Shown here: positions 17,981-27,365 of the stretch, in pieces
How positions within the stretch are numbered: position 1 is the first letter of the stretch
Layout of the letters: each line of letters starts with the position of its first letter
Assembly (NCBI RefSeq): GCF_051535215.1
Contig: NZ_JBPPLY010000009.1
Location: 62,001-126,000, forward strand
From: Nitrobacter sp051535215
GTDB lineage: Bacteria > Pseudomonadota > Alphaproteobacteria > Rhizobiales > Xanthobacteraceae
Length of the DNA stretch: 64,000 bases
Reading direction: 5' to 3'
The notes under the pieces: generated by a model
What the model was told of the DNA's origin: nothing
The model's input: the letters and a program-made list of their open reading frames with translations, nothing else
The model's database searches: none
Program-made: the position numbers and the translations under genes

Positions 17981-20074
17981 TTGGTCCCAGCCGACTCCCA
18001 AAACGGCACAGGTGCTGAGCTGCCGGAGCAGGAAGGCTTCGCGGAGAGCCGTTCCGGCATCGTGGGCCTGGTTCGCGCGATACCGATCCGCTGGCGCATT
18101 CTCTCGATCGCGGCGTTGAATTCGGCGGTGGTGCTGGTGCTGGCGCTTTTGATCTGGAGCGGCGCCAAGACCCTGGGATCTGCCTGGGACGACGTCCGTC
18201 AGGTCCGGAAGTCCGACAAGATCCTCGCGGTTCTCGAGAGCGAGACCGGCCGGCTGCAAAATCTGATCCATCGCTACATCAACCAGCCCAGTCCCGATCT
18301 GTTCGCGGAAATCCTGCTGTTGCGCGAGGCCGTGCTCGGGACCTTGAGCACGCGTGCCTCGACCGACCCGATGTTGTCGGGCTCGGTCGACGAACTGGAG
18401 CGATCCACCGAACATTTCCTCAGCGGGTTCGGCGAACTGCGCGCATTACAGACGAACATCACCAGGACCTATGAGGACCAGATCCTGGCGCCAGCCAAGG
18501 ATATGGCAGGACTCTACTCGATCATCGAGGGTGCGACCGGCCACCGGGAGGCCCCGATCTGGCCGACGCTCAAGAAGTCCCGCGAGACATTCACCGCGAT
18601 GCTGGTGACCGCGAATGCCTACTATCTGGCGCCGGCATCGACCAGCGCGGACGAGGTCCGCCGCAATACCGATGCGATCGAACGCACCATTCCGGCGATG
18701 ATCGAGTTTTCGGACAACGATCTGCAGCGCGAGGCGCTGAAGAAACTCAAGAGCCGGACAGCGGCGCTGCATGACGGCATCGGAAACCTCTCCGAATTGC
18801 TGACCAAGCGGACGGACCTGCTGCGCAACTCCATCGATGCCAGCCAGGCGCAGACCATCGCTGCGATCGACGGTCTCTCGGTCAAGATGCGCGAGCGCGA
18901 GCAGGGCGCGCAGATGACGTTCGACAACACGCTTTCGGATATTTCCCGCAAGATGCTGTCGATCGCCGCTGTCTTCCTCGCGATCATTATTGTCGCCGGT
19001 GTCGTCATCGCGCTCAGCATCCGCCTGCCTTTGCGGCAGATCATGTCGTCGATGCGCGCGATCATGTCCGGCGATTACGATCGCAAGGTGGCGGGCACCG
19101 ACGCGCGGGACGAGATCGGCGCCATGGCGCGCGCTGTCGAGGTGTTCCGTAAGAACGCCATCGCCAAGCGTGATGCCGAGGACGAATTGCGGGCATCGAA
19201 GGAAAGGGCCGAGAGCGCCCTGCTGGAACTGAATGCGGCGCAGCGGAACCTGATCGACGCGGAGCGGCTCGCCGCGCTGGGCGGGCTGGTCGCAGGCGTC
19301 GCGCACGAAGTGAACAATCCGATCGGAATCAGCCTGACGGTGGCGTCAAGTTTCGCGCGTCGCGCCGACATGTTTGATGCCCAACTGCACTCGGCAGCCC
19401 CGCTGAAGCGGTCGCAGCTCGAGGAATTCGTGCGGACCTGCCGCGATGCCGCCCAGCAACTGGTGGCAAACCTGCACCGTGCGGGGGAACTGATCCAGTC
19501 CTTCAAACAGGTCGCCGTGGACCGGTCTCATGCCGAACGCCGCCAGTTCAATTTGAGCGAATCCACCGATCAGATCGTCGCGAGCCTGCGCCCGGTGCTC
19601 AAGCGGTCGCCGATCAGCATCGTGGTCGACGTTCCGGAAGGTCTGATGATCGATGGTTTTCCCGGCTCGTACGGGCAGATTTTAACCAATCTCTTTCTTA
19701 ACGCCGTCAATCATGCGTTTCCGGACGGACGGTCCGGCGCGATTTCCATCGCGGCGAAAGCGCGCGCCAATGATGACATCGAGATCATTTTTGCCGACAA
19801 TGGCGTCGGTATGACGCCGGACGTCCAGCGGCAGGCGTTCGATCCCTTCTTCACCACGCGCCGCAACGAGGGTGGCACCGGCCTTGGATTGCATATCGTC
19901 TACAATCTCGTCACCCAGCAGCTCGGCGGCCGAATGACGGTGAAATCAGGGCCGGGACAAGGTACGACTTTTCACATTATCATGCCGAGGGCCGCCGTGG
20001 GCGGTGGTGCGGACACGGATGAAACCGATAGTGAGACCAAGCAATGGCCGACCAGGATGACGTCCTCCACCTGA
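17981..20074 (+). CDS. Membrane sensor histidine kinase
   Basis: 697-residue sensor kinase starting at a TTG with AGGA five bases upstream. A first membrane segment (about residues 38-60), a roughly 260-residue periplasmic helical sensor region, a second membrane segment (about 327-350) and a HAMP linker lead to a coiled coil. The HisKA domain follows, with phospho-acceptor His442 in GVAHEVNNPIG, and then the HATPase with N-box FLNAVNHAF, DNGVGM and GGTGLGLHI. The gene overlaps the next one by 31 bases in another frame. It probably heads a phosphorelay with the two downstream genes. The signal is unknown. Confidence 0.92.
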   Translation: MVPADSQNGTGAELPEQEGFAESRSGIVGLVRAIPIRWRILSIAALNSAVVLVLALLIWSGAKTLGSAWDDVRQVRKSDKILAVLESETGRLQNLIHRYINQPSPDLFAEILLLREAVLGTLSTRASTDPMLSGSVDELERSTEHFLSGFGELRALQTNITRTYEDQILAPAKDMAGLYSIIEGATGHREAPIWPTLKKSRETFTAMLVTANAYYLAPASTSADEVRRNTDAIERTIPAMIEFSDNDLQREALKKLKSRTAALHDGIGNLSELLTKRTDLLRNSIDASQAQTIAAIDGLSVKMREREQGAQMTFDNTLSDISRKMLSIAAVFLAIIIVAGVVIALSIRLPLRQIMSSMRAIMSGDYDRKVAGTDARDEIGAMARAVEVFRKNAIAKRDAEDELRASKERAESALLELNAAQRNLIDAERLAALGGLVAGVAHEVNNPIGISLTVASSFARRADMFDAQLHSAAPLKRSQLEEFVRTCRDAAQQLVANLHRAGELIQSFKQVAVDRSHAERRQFNLSESTDQIVASLRPVLKRSPISIVVDVPEGLMIDGFPGSYGQILTNLFLNAVNHAFPDGRSGAISIAAKARANDDIEIIFADNGVGMTPDVQRQAFDPFFTTRRNEGGTGLGLHIVYNLVTQQLGGRMTVKSGPGQGTTFHIIMPRAAVGGGADTDETDSETKQWPTRMTSST

Positions 20075-21786
20075 TCGACGATACCGAGGCTGACCGCCCG
20101 GAAGCCTCGACGGTGCGCAAATGGAAGGTCGCCGTGATCGACGACGACCGGGCCGTGCACGAGGGCACCCGCTTTGCGCTGAGCGACTACAGCCTCAACG
20201 GTCAGACCCTGGAGATCCTGTCGGCCTATTCCGCCGCCGAGGGGCGCGAGCTGATGCGCGCGCATCCCGATATCGCCGCGGTGCTGCTCGACGTCATCAT
20301 GGAGACCGATGCCGCCGGCCTTGACCTCGTCGAGTTCATTCGCAACGAACTCAAGAACGAAACCGTGCGTATCATCCTGCGCACCGGGCAGCCGGGGCAG
20401 GCGCCGGAGCGCCGGGTGATCGTCGATTACGACATCAACGATTACAAGGCGAAAACCGAACTCACCGCGGACAAGCTGTTCACCTCGCTGACCGCGGCGC
20501 TGCGCAGCTATCAGCAGCTCGAGCGCATGGTGCAGACCCGCCGCGGTCTCGAGATCATCATCGACGCCGCTTCGACGCTCTATGACTTCAAGTCGATGCA
20601 GCGCCTCGCGGAAGGCGTCCTGACGCAGATCGCGTCACTGTTGAACGTCGATTGCGCAGGGATTCTGGTGCTGCGCGACGGCGGTGCGGTCAATAATGAT
20701 TTTTCAGTGCTGGCGGGATCTGGCTGCTACAGCGGCCTCATCGGATCCGCAGGGCAGGCACCGCTCGATTCCGATCTCAAACAGACCGTCGAAGCCGCCT
20801 TCAGGCGGCGCAAGCACGAATTCGTCGATCACCGTTCCGTGCTTTATATCCGGACCGGCAGCGGACGAGAGGTCGTGATTTTGCTGCAGGCCGAGCGCGA
20901 TCTGTCGGATACCGACCGCTCGCTGGTCGAAATCTTCGGCAGCCGGCTGTCGATCGCATTCGACAACGTGATCCTCTATCAGCAATTGCAGGACGCCAAC
21001 GCCCAGCTCGAAGACCGCGTCGCGCAGCGCACCCGTGCGTTGATGCAGGCCAACCGGAGGCTTTCCGCGCAATGGCTGCGGCTGCAACGGGCCAACGGAT
21101 TCAAGAACGAGATTCTCGGTACCGTCGCCCACGATCTGAAAAATCCGCTTGGCGTTATCCTGGGCCGTACCGAAATGCTTGTCGAACTGATCGGCGCGGC
21201 TTCGTCCAGGGACACCGTCACCTCGCAGGTGGACCATATCCGGGATGCGACCAGGCGTCTGATTACGATGGTCGACCATTTGATTTCCGACGCCATGGCC
21301 GACGCCTTCGATATCACCATCCGTCGCGAGCCGGTCGATGTCGCGGCGCTGGTCGCAGAAGTCTCCGAAGCCAACCGGCCGTCCGCGATCAACAAGCAGC
21401 AGACCATCGCGGTCTCGGCGCCCACCGGCCGCTTTACGATGTGCGACCAGGACCGGATGCGCGAGGCGATCGACAATCTCCTCAGCAACGCCATCAAATA
21501 CAGCCCGGTCGGCGGCAAAATCACGCTGCTGGTCGACTACGACGCGGAGCACACTATCATCCGTGTCACCGACGAGGGCGCCGGGCTTTCGCCGGAGGAT
21601 CTGGGGCGGCTGTTCGGCCGCTTCCAGCGGCTGTCCGCAAAACCCACCGCCGGCGAGAGCTCGACCGGCCTCGGCCTCTCAATCGTGAAACGGATCGTCG
21701 ACATGCATGACGGCCAGATCAATGCCGACAGCGGCGGCCCCGGACAGGGCTCGAGCTTCACCATCATCCTGCCCGCGACAGCCTGA
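20044..21786 (+). CDS. Receiver-DUF3369-histidine kinase hybrid
   Basis: 580-residue soluble protein with domains in an unusual order. An N-terminal receiver (residues about 28-155, acceptor Asp83 in VLLDVIME) is followed by a DUF3369 GAF-like region (about 165-310), then a coiled coil. The HisKA domain has His363 in VAHDLKNPLG, and the HATPase ends the protein (NLLSNAIKYSP, DEGAGLSP, STGLGLSIV). It could accept phosphate from the kinase upstream and pass it to the regulator downstream. The start lies inside the end of the upstream gene; the stop is two bases before the next ATG. Confidence 0.92.
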   Translation: MADQDDVLHLIDDTEADRPEASTVRKWKVAVIDDDRAVHEGTRFALSDYSLNGQTLEILSAYSAAEGRELMRAHPDIAAVLLDVIMETDAAGLDLVEFIRNELKNETVRIILRTGQPGQAPERRVIVDYDINDYKAKTELTADKLFTSLTAALRSYQQLERMVQTRRGLEIIIDAASTLYDFKSMQRLAEGVLTQIASLLNVDCAGILVLRDGGAVNNDFSVLAGSGCYSGLIGSAGQAPLDSDLKQTVEAAFRRRKHEFVDHRSVLYIRTGSGREVVILLQAERDLSDTDRSLVEIFGSRLSIAFDNVILYQQLQDANAQLEDRVAQRTRALMQANRRLSAQWLRLQRANGFKNEILGTVAHDLKNPLGVILGRTEMLVELIGAASSRDTVTSQVDHIRDATRRLITMVDHLISDAMADAFDITIRREPVDVAALVAEVSEANRPSAINKQQTIAVSAPTGRFTMCDQDRMREAIDNLLSNAIKYSPVGGKITLLVDYDAEHTIIRVTDEGAGLSPEDLGRLFGRFQRLSAKPTAGESSTGLGLSIVKRIVDMHDGQINADSGGPGQGSSFTIILPATA

Positions 21787-21787
21787 T

Positions 21788-22528
21788 ATGAACCGGAATC
21801 CGCATATCATTGTCGTCGACGACGAGGCGCCCGCCCGCGAAATGGTCGGGGACTACCTCAAGATGCACGGCTTCGCCGTCACGTTGTGCGACGGCGGCAA
21901 GAGCCTGCGCGAGGCCATCGGCATCGCGACGCCAGATCTCGTCGTGCTCGATCTCAACATGCCGGAAGAAGACGGGCTTTCGATCATTCGTGACCTCAAG
22001 GGCCATACCAACGTGCCGGTGATCATGCTGACGGCGACGGCCAGCCCGATCGATCGCGTGGTCGGCCTCGAACTCGGCGCCGACGACTATGTGGCGAAAC
22101 CCTGTGAACTGCGCGAACTGATGGCGCGCATCCGCTCGGTGCTGCGGCGGAGTGCGCCGAAGATGGAACCGTCGCAGCCGGTCACCGCCGCCACCAGGCC
22201 TGCGGCCAGGCAGCTCGTCCGCTTCGGCATCAAATGGCTCGATCTCGACGCCCAGGTTCTGCGTGACGACGAAGGCAATGAACATCCGCTTACCGCATCG
22301 GAATTCAGCCTGCTGAAAGTTTTCGCCGCCAACCCCAAGCGGGTTCTGTCGCGGGAGCGGCTGTTGGAACTCGCCAATGCCCGCGACAGCGAAGCCTTCG
22401 ATCGCGCCATCGATCTGCGTATCATGCGGATACGGCGCAAGATCGAGCCTGATCCCGCGAAACCCGCGGTGATCCGCACCATCCGCGGAGGAGGCTATCT
22501 GTTCTCGCCCGCCGGCGACAAAACATAA
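21788..22528 (+). CDS. OmpR/PhoB-family response regulator
   Basis: 246-residue transcription regulator. The receiver domain (about residues 1-120) has the acidic pocket VVDDE and acceptor Asp55 in LVVLDLNMP, with the conserved Lys in YVAKPCE. The C-terminal winged helix (about 145-243) ends IRTIRGGGYLFSP, typical of the OmpR family. It is the likely output of the three-gene relay and begins one base after the hybrid kinase stop. Confidence 0.95.
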   Translation: MNRNPHIIVVDDEAPAREMVGDYLKMHGFAVTLCDGGKSLREAIGIATPDLVVLDLNMPEEDGLSIIRDLKGHTNVPVIMLTATASPIDRVVGLELGADDYVAKPCELRELMARIRSVLRRSAPKMEPSQPVTAATRPAARQLVRFGIKWLDLDAQVLRDDEGNEHPLTASEFSLLKVFAANPKRVLSRERLLELANARDSEAFDRAIDLRIMRIRRKIEPDPAKPAVIRTIRGGGYLFSPAGDKT

Positions 22529-22645
22529 GCGGGCGGCGGTGGGCGTTCGGGCCCTGATGGTCTGGCGAGACCTGGTGGAAGGCTGCAAAGCCGGTCTCTA
22601 CGGCTAAAGTATAATGACATTAAAATGATTGGGATTTTACCGCCG

Positions 22646-22678
22646 ATTGTTTCGTCGCCGGCGAGGGGACGAAACAAT
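22646..22678. promoter_or_regulatory. 11-bp inverted repeat upstream of the sigma factor gene
   Basis: ATTGTTTCGTC at 22646-22656 is exactly complementary to GACGAAACAAT at 22668-22678, with an 11-base loop. It lies about 95 bases upstream of the sigma factor start and about 120 bases after the response-regulator stop. It could be an operator or a terminator of the upstream operon; only a short T-run follows. Confidence 0.5.
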
Positions 22679-22772
22679 TTCATCTCGCGCGAAACCATTT
22701 TCCGCTTGTCGTGCAGACGTCCTGAAACCGTGACCGGCTAAAAATCTGCCCAACAAATAAAGGGGAGCCGTC

Positions 22773-23384
22773 ATGCAAAACGTCATTGCGATAAATGCTG
22801 CCGCCCGCCAAGGCATTATCGCTGCCCAGGCGACCACAGACGAGATGCTGCTTGAGCAGATCGCCGACGGCGACCGCACGGCGATGCACACCCTTTATCT
22901 TCGCCATAACGTGCGGGTCTATCGTTTCGTGCTGCGCAGCCTCCGGGACGCAACCGCGGCGGAAGATATCGTCAGTCAGGTCTTTCTCGACGTATGGCGC
23001 ACCGCCGACCAGTTCGAAGGCCGTTCACGGGTCTCGACCTGGCTGCTCTCGATCGCCCGTTTCAAGACGCTGACCGCGATGCGCCAGCGTCGCCACGAAG
23101 ATATCGATCAGGAGAATGTCCGCGAAATCGCCGACGGCGCCGATACGCCCGAGACCACCCTCGATCGCAGCAACGTCAGCGCCATTCTGCGCGCCTGCAT
23201 CGCCAAGCTGTCGCCGGCCCATCGCGAGATCATCAACCTCGTCTACTATCATGAGAAAACGGTCGAGGAGGCCGGTGAGATCATCGGTATCCCGCAAAGC
23301 ACCGTCAAAACGCGCATGTTCTATGCCCGCAAGCAGCTTGCTGAGCTTCTGAAAGGCGCTGGCATCGCGACGATCGCAGCCTGA
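22773..23384 (+). CDS. RNA polymerase sigma factor, ECF-like
   Basis: 203-residue sigma-70 family protein with only regions 2 and 4, as in ECF sigma factors. Region 2 contains RFVLRSLRDATAAEDIVSQVF and the promoter-melting segment RVSTWLLSIARFKTL. Region 4 contains LSPAHREIINLVYYHEKTVEE and the helix-turn-helix GIPQSTVKTRMFYARKQL. AAAGGGGAG precedes the ATG. No anti-sigma gene is adjacent, so how its activity is controlled is not visible here. It is preceded by an 11-bp inverted repeat and followed by an L,D-transpeptidase gene. Confidence 0.9.
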   Translation: MQNVIAINAAARQGIIAAQATTDEMLLEQIADGDRTAMHTLYLRHNVRVYRFVLRSLRDATAAEDIVSQVFLDVWRTADQFEGRSRVSTWLLSIARFKTLTAMRQRRHEDIDQENVREIADGADTPETTLDRSNVSAILRACIAKLSPAHREIINLVYYHEKTVEEAGEIIGIPQSTVKTRMFYARKQLAELLKGAGIATIAA

Positions 23385-23697
23385 CCGGCAATCGCATTCC
23401 GATCGCCGGCTCATCCCTCTGCGGGTGGCACGGAATACCTCTGTGCTCCGGCGTTCCGCCAACCGCGGCGGGCTGTCCATTGGATACGACGGATTGGTTT
23501 TGCCGCGCGGTGCGATCCGATGGCGCTCGCCCGTACCGCGGCGATGTTTCGTGAAAATTTTAGAATTTCAGTCCGGTGGTGCGATCGCTTGCCATCGCAC
23601 CGCCGCTGATATTCTATGCGGCATGTGATTTTGACGGGGACACTGGCGGCGGAGCATTCGCTGCCTTTCCGGCGACATTCAGCGAGGAGAGCAAGCG
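23385..23697. other. Intergenic region between sigma factor and L,D-transpeptidase genes
   Basis: 313 bases with no gene. It contains an 8-bp perfect hairpin, GGTGCGAT/ATCGCACC, at 23578-23601 without a T-run. An AT-rich patch, GAAAATTTTAGAATTTC (about 23553-23569), just before the hairpin could be part of a promoter. GAGGAGAGC precedes the next ATG. Confidence 0.4.
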
Positions 23698-24297
23698 ATG
23701 ATCGGGTTTCGGGACCTGACCCTGGCGGTTTCTGCCGTGGCCTGTCTGCTGCTTTCGGCGACGCATGGCTTTGCGCAGCAGCCGCGGCCCGATGTCGGCG
23801 ATGAGCCTGGCCTCGTCGCCGATGATTCGTTTCAGCTCGACCCCGAATACCGCAAGCAGGTGGTGCTCTACCGGACCACGGAGCCGCCCGGCACCATCAT
23901 CATCCAGACCGCGGAACGCCATCTCTATCTCATTCAGGGCAACGGTCGCGCAATCCGTTACGGCATCGGCGTCGGGCGCGAAGGTTTCCAGTGGCAGGGC
24001 ATTCTCAACATCACGCGCAAGGCGGAATGGCCGGACTGGACCCCGCCCCCGGAAATGATCGCACGGCAGCCCTACCTGCCGCGCTTCATGGCAGGCGGTC
24101 CCGGCAATCCGCTGGGCGCGCGTGCGATGTATCTCGGCACGACGGTGTACCGCATCCATGGCACCAACCGCCCCGATACGATCGGCACCGCGATCTCCTC
24201 GGGCTGTTTCCGCCTGGTCAATGCCGATGTCGCCGATCTCTATGACCGTGTTCCGGTCGGCACGCGCGTGATCGTGCGGCAAAAACCCCAGCTTTGA
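23698..24297 (+). CDS. L,D-transpeptidase (YkuD domain)
   Basis: 199-residue exported protein with a signal peptide ending near HGFAQQ. By family it forms 3-3 peptidoglycan cross-links or attaches proteins to peptidoglycan in the periplasm. The catalytic motif is present: His154 in IHGTNRP and Cys170 in SSGCFRL. The domain start IIIQTAERHLYLI is typical. GAGGAGAGCAAGCG provides the ribosome-binding site. Confidence 0.94.
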   Translation: MIGFRDLTLAVSAVACLLLSATHGFAQQPRPDVGDEPGLVADDSFQLDPEYRKQVVLYRTTEPPGTIIIQTAERHLYLIQGNGRAIRYGIGVGREGFQWQGILNITRKAEWPDWTPPPEMIARQPYLPRFMAGGPGNPLGARAMYLGTTVYRIHGTNRPDTIGTAISSGCFRLVNADVADLYDRVPVGTRVIVRQKPQL

Positions 24298-24347
24298 TTT
24301 ATCACCACGTCGGCGCCGAAATTTTCTGATCTTGCGAGGGGGCATTC

Positions 24348-25385
24348 ATGCGGACATTCCGAAGCGGCCTTTTGATAGGGCTCGCCATCGCCACCGCCGT
24401 TGCGGTCATCGCGATCGCCTACGAGCGCTACGACACCAAGACCCTGAAACGGACACTCCGGCGCGACGCCGTGTGGTGCGGGGTCAACACCGGTCTTCCC
24501 GGCTTTTCGAATTCGGATGAAAAAGGCAACTGGTCCGGCTTCGACGTGGATTTCTGCCGTGCCGTCGCCGCCGCCATCTTCGACGATCCGACGAAGGTGA
24601 AGTTCGTCCCGCTCGACGCCAGCGAACGCTTCAAGGAATTGCAAAGCCGCAAGATCGATATTCTCGCCCGCAACTCGACATGGAGCATGTCACGCGAGAC
24701 CAATTACGACCTCTATTTCCCGGCAGTCGCTTATTATGACGGCGAGGGCTTCATGGTTCGCACCTCGCGAAAGGCCGACTCCGCGCTCGACCTCGGCGAT
24801 ACGAAAATCTGCGTGCAGGATGGCACGACCACGAAACTCAACCTCGCGGATTACTTCAAGGCCAACAACCTGAAATATGAGGAGGTCAAATTCGGGAAGC
24901 TGGAAGACATGCTGAAGGCCTATGACGAGGCCAAATGCGATGTGGTGACCGCCGACGTGTCCCAGCTTTATGCGTTGCGCCTGCGGCTGACCAAGCCCGG
25001 CGAAAGCTTCATCCTGCCCGACGTGATCTCGAAGGAGCCGCTGGCGCCGGTTGTCCGTCAGCGCGACGACGACTGGATGATGATCGTCAAATGGACCCTC
25101 TACGCGATGATCAACGCCGAGGAACTCGGCATCACATCGAAAAACATCGATGAGGCGATGAAGTCGACAAAGCCCGACGTGATGCGTCTGGTCGGTACCG
25201 AAGGGGAATACGGAGAGGATCTCGGTCTGACCAAGGACTGGGCGGCCCGCATCATCCGCCATGTCGGCAATTACGGCGAGGTCTATGACCGCAATATCGG
25301 CGCTGACTCGAAGCTGAAGATTCCCCGTGGCCTTAACCAGCTCTGGAATGCCGGCGGCATTATGTACGCTCCGCCGCTGCGGTAG
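24348..25385 (+). CDS. Amino-acid ABC transporter binding protein (AapJ-like)
   Basis: 345-residue periplasmic binding protein of the polar amino-acid family, with an N-terminal hydrophobic segment (about residues 7-24) that acts as signal or anchor. Typical stretches are VWCGVNTGLPGFS, WSGFDVDFCRAVAAA, RKIDILARNSTWSMSRE and the C-terminal GLNQLWNAGGIMYAPPLR. These match the general L-amino-acid binding protein AapJ. The permease and ATPase genes aapQMP are not adjacent, so it is an orphan in this window. Confidence 0.9.
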   Translation: MRTFRSGLLIGLAIATAVAVIAIAYERYDTKTLKRTLRRDAVWCGVNTGLPGFSNSDEKGNWSGFDVDFCRAVAAAIFDDPTKVKFVPLDASERFKELQSRKIDILARNSTWSMSRETNYDLYFPAVAYYDGEGFMVRTSRKADSALDLGDTKICVQDGTTTKLNLADYFKANNLKYEEVKFGKLEDMLKAYDEAKCDVVTADVSQLYALRLRLTKPGESFILPDVISKEPLAPVVRQRDDDWMMIVKWTLYAMINAEELGITSKNIDEAMKSTKPDVMRLVGTEGEYGEDLGLTKDWAARIIRHVGNYGEVYDRNIGADSKLKIPRGLNQLWNAGGIMYAPPLR

Positions 25386-25505
25386 GCCACGCGCAAGGAA
25401 CTGATTGCAGCGAGGTCATGGGCGGTCTTGATCCGCTCTGATGCCTCCACAAATAAGAAGGCGCCGGGCCGGGCCCGGTGAAGGCTTGAGCTACGGAGGT
25501 GCGCC

Positions 25506-26003
25506 ATGCCCGATGCGTCGATTCCTGTCGTCGCTGCTACCCGGATCGGGCACGTTCATCTCAAGGTCGCCGACCTCGAACGTGCGCTCGGCTTCTATTG
25601 CGGCGTGCTGGGCTTCGAATTGATGCAACGCGACGGTGATCAGGTCGCGTTCATTTCCGCCGGCGGCTATCATCATCACATCGGACTGAACACGTGGGAA
25701 AGCAAGGGCGGTTCGCCGCCCGCTCCCGGCACGACCGGGCTATTTCACACGGCGATCCTGTATCCGACGCGCGCCGCGCTGGCTGATGCGCTGCATCGGG
25801 TTCGCAGCGCCGGCATTCCGCTCGATGGCGCCAGCGACCACGGCGTCAGCGAGGCGCTGTACCTGCGCGATCCCGACCAGAACGGCGTCGAGCTTTATTG
25901 GGACCGCCCGCAAGCGCAATGGCCGCGCGACGCAAACGGCGGCTTTGCGATGTTCACGCGCCGGCTCGATCTCGATGATCTTCTTCGCCAGCGCGAGGCC
26001 TAG
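25506..26003 (+). CDS. VOC-family protein (glyoxalase/dioxygenase fold)
   Basis: 165-residue single-domain vicinal-oxygen-chelate protein resembling the N-terminal half of CatE-type catechol 2,3-dioxygenases. Candidate metal ligands are the His in IGHVHLKV (near residue 20), the His in LFHTAIL and the Glu in NGVELYWDRP. The phrase HHHIGLNTWESKGGSPP is characteristic of this subgroup. The real substrate is unknown. A good Shine-Dalgarno sequence (ACGGAGG) lies upstream. Confidence 0.82.
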   Translation: MPDASIPVVAATRIGHVHLKVADLERALGFYCGVLGFELMQRDGDQVAFISAGGYHHHIGLNTWESKGGSPPAPGTTGLFHTAILYPTRAALADALHRVRSAGIPLDGASDHGVSEALYLRDPDQNGVELYWDRPQAQWPRDANGGFAMFTRRLDLDDLLRQREA

Positions 26004-26051
26004 ATCGTCCGCTCACAATGTACGGACTCGTCGGCCGGCGCGGGCGCAATG

Positions 26052-26732
26052 TCATCCTGCATCTCGTTCGAACACGAGGATCAGATTGTTGGCGGGCATC
26101 TCGACGACGTCCAATAGTTTCAGGCCGTTGCGCTGCGCCAGCGCCGTTACCTCGTCGACATCGCGCACGCCCCATTCGGGATCGGTGTCGCGCAGGCTGA
26201 TATCGAAGGCCGCGTTGCTCGGCGCGGTGTGCCGGCCGCCGCGCTTGAACGGCCCGTAGAGAAACAGCCGTCCGTCCGGGCGCAGATAGCGCGCCGCGCC
26301 TGTGATCAGACCCTCGGCGACGCGCCACGGCGCGATATGGATCACATTGGCGCAGAGCACTGCGAGCAGGGCGCCGGGTCCGGGGCCGTCGCCCGCCTCA
26401 GTGGACCACTCCGGACTCGACAGGTCGATCCGCAGCGGTGGGCGGACATTGGCGAGTTGTTCATGAGCGATCCACGCCGCGATGCTGCGAAGATGGTTGT
26501 CGTTGAGATCGCTCGGCCACCAGGTGATGCCGGGCGTTTGCCGCGCGAAGAAAACCACATGCTGGCCAGTGCCGCTGCCGGCCTCGACCACGTCTCCAGT
26601 TTTGCCGCGCAGAAATTTTTCCAGCACCGCCCAGATCGCTTCATGGTTGCGATGAAACGCTGCGGCGTCGAGACGGTCGTCGGAGTTCGCCTGCCGGCCA
26701 CGCTTGCCGAATTCGACGGTGTAGTCGGGCAT
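26052..26732 (-). CDS. DUF938 family SAM-dependent methyltransferase
   Basis: 226-residue protein of the DUF938 family. The SAM-binding motif is VVEAGSGTGQHVVFFA near residue 50, followed by the acidic WWPSDLND. The later LLAVLCANVIHIAPW and LYGPFKRGG stretches are conserved in DUF938. The substrate is unknown. The start at 26732 is preferred to 26858, which would add residues without family similarity. It is divergent from soxX, with about 230 bases between them. Confidence 0.85.
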   Translation of the reverse strand: MPDYTVEFGKRGRQANSDDRLDAAAFHRNHEAIWAVLEKFLRGKTGDVVEAGSGTGQHVVFFARQTPGITWWPSDLNDNHLRSIAAWIAHEQLANVRPPLRIDLSSPEWSTEAGDGPGPGALLAVLCANVIHIAPWRVAEGLITGAARYLRPDGRLFLYGPFKRGGRHTAPSNAAFDISLRDTDPEWGVRDVDEVTALAQRNGLKLLDVVEMPANNLILVFERDAG

Positions 26733-26965
26733 AGGCCGGCCTCCTTCATTCAAGGGGTGGCTGACGATGCGACAGGCGCTGCCGGATGGCAATGCCCCCG
26801 CGGCGATAGCTTCACCTGGACCGAACCGGGGTCTAGCATGGCGGGCGAAGCTATCCATGAGCCTTGTACAAAGGCCGAGGATATGAAAATGAGTGCATGG
26901 CAGCTCCGCGCGAGACGCGGCGGCCGGATAACGAAGCCATCAACAGAGCATCGCAGGAACCGCCT

Positions 26966-27340
26966 TTGACGAAAATTCCTTTGACGCAGTCCATCGCCTT
27001 GTCGGCGCTGGCGGCCTCGCTGCTGCTCGCCGCTGTCACCGTCGCGTCTTTTCCCGCGGGTGCGCAGACTGCCGCCGCCGAAGGGCAAAAGCTCGCCTTC
27101 GATCGCAACAAGGGCAACTGCCTGACCTGTCATGAGATCAAGGGCGGCAGCCAAGCCGGCAACATCGGGCCGGCTCTTGCCGACATGAAGAGCAAATATC
27201 CGAACCGCACCGACCTCGTCGCGATCGTTTCCGACGAGACCAAGCGAAATCCGCTCACGGTGATGCCGCCGTTCGGCCGGAACCACATCCTGACCGACAA
27301 GGAAATCGACGCGGTCGTCGACTTCCTGCAAACGCTGTGA
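26966..27340 (+). CDS. soxX: Sulfur-oxidation cytochrome SoxX
   Basis: Small c-type cytochrome subunit of SoxAX, which oxidatively links thiosulfate to the SoxY carrier in the periplasm. The TTG at 26966 is chosen because GCAGGA lies about eight bases upstream and it gives a clean signal peptide ending near GAQT; ATG codons at 26864 and 26897 are alternatives. The product has 124 residues. Haem is bound at C52-L-T-C55-H56, and Met100 in TVMPPFG is the likely distal ligand. It is the first gene of the sox cluster. Confidence 0.92.
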   Translation: MTKIPLTQSIALSALAASLLLAAVTVASFPAGAQTAAAEGQKLAFDRNKGNCLTCHEIKGGSQAGNIGPALADMKSKYPNRTDLVAIVSDETKRNPLTVMPPFGRNHILTDKEIDAVVDFLQTL

Positions 27341-27365
27341 CAGCCGCGCGCAAAGGAGACCACAC

